Of a stretch of DNA of 64,000 bases, positions 63,931 through 64,000 are shown piece by piece. Where the stretch lies: positions 82,651-146,650 of the forward strand of contig SADC01000196.1 in the NCBI GenBank assembly GCA_004194705.1. The letters are read 5' to 3'. Positions within the stretch are counted from its first letter, which is position 1. Each line of letters begins with the position of its first letter. The stretch comes from Ditylenchus dipsaci. Its lineage: Eukaryota > Nematoda > Chromadorea > Rhabditida > Anguinidae. The position numbers were made by a program, and so were the translations under genes. The notes beneath the pieces are model-generated. The model was not told where the DNA came from, searched no databases, and worked only from the letters and a program-made list of their open reading frames with translations.

Positions 63931-64000
63931 AAAAATTTAAAATTATTTATATAATTTAAATTTTTCTTTGGTGAAGTTTTGAATGGTTTCTGGTGGTTTT

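Overview
The window looks like nuclear DNA of a small-intron, AT-rich invertebrate, most likely a nematode or close relative. Acceptor sites are strongly TTTTCAG/TTTYAG, and several inferred introns are only about 33-58 bp. One gene ends in a lustrin-like cysteine cluster of a kind I associate with nematode extracellular proteins. The species cannot be named from the sequence. There are no rRNA genes, no convincing complete tRNA, no CRISPR array and no bacterial operon. Almost all ORFs over 60 codons are chance ORFs in repeats.

Gene content is thin. The main candidate gene is on the + strand, with exons scattered from about 6.8 to 18.5 kb. They encode Thr/Pro-rich, mucin-like segments and a C-terminal Cys cluster. 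Some exons change frame internally, so this is either a decaying gene or a sequence with indel errors. In its last intron, on the - strand, lies a compact two-exon gene for an 83-residue basic protein (17203-17508), enclosed by long inverted arrays of about 20 bp repeats. Other exon candidates are a broken basic/AT-hook-like gene (29.9-30.6 kb, -), a one-pass membrane fragment (40.6 kb), small ORFs at 48.2, 49.3 and 50.1 kb (+), exons of one or more genes at 51.5-54.2 kb (-), a small Cys-rich peptide exon (60.0 kb, +) and an exon at 60.5 kb (-).

The rest is dominated by DNA transposons and fold-back (palindromic) elements, many nested. Five hAT-type insertions have 8-bp direct repeats at both ends (10104-11215, 14359-15856, 31615-32007, 42761-44279, 46729-47124), and two of them keep decayed transposase exons. 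A piggyBac element at TTAA (26990-29199) has turned into a 2.2 kb fold-back by inverted duplication of its transposase 3' end. Two elements with inward arrays of short repeats carry 9-bp target duplications (2360-3505 and 22025-22450), as in Mutator-like elements; a third related one (17081-17722) holds the 83-residue gene. Families with TACAGTC... ends (pogo/Tc1-like) and TACAGGGTGTC... ends recur with different interiors.

From 53 to 64 kb repeats are sparser. A tandem duplication at about 57.4-60.0 kb provides a natural empty site for the MITE at 57716-58135, which proves that insertion and its TA target duplication.
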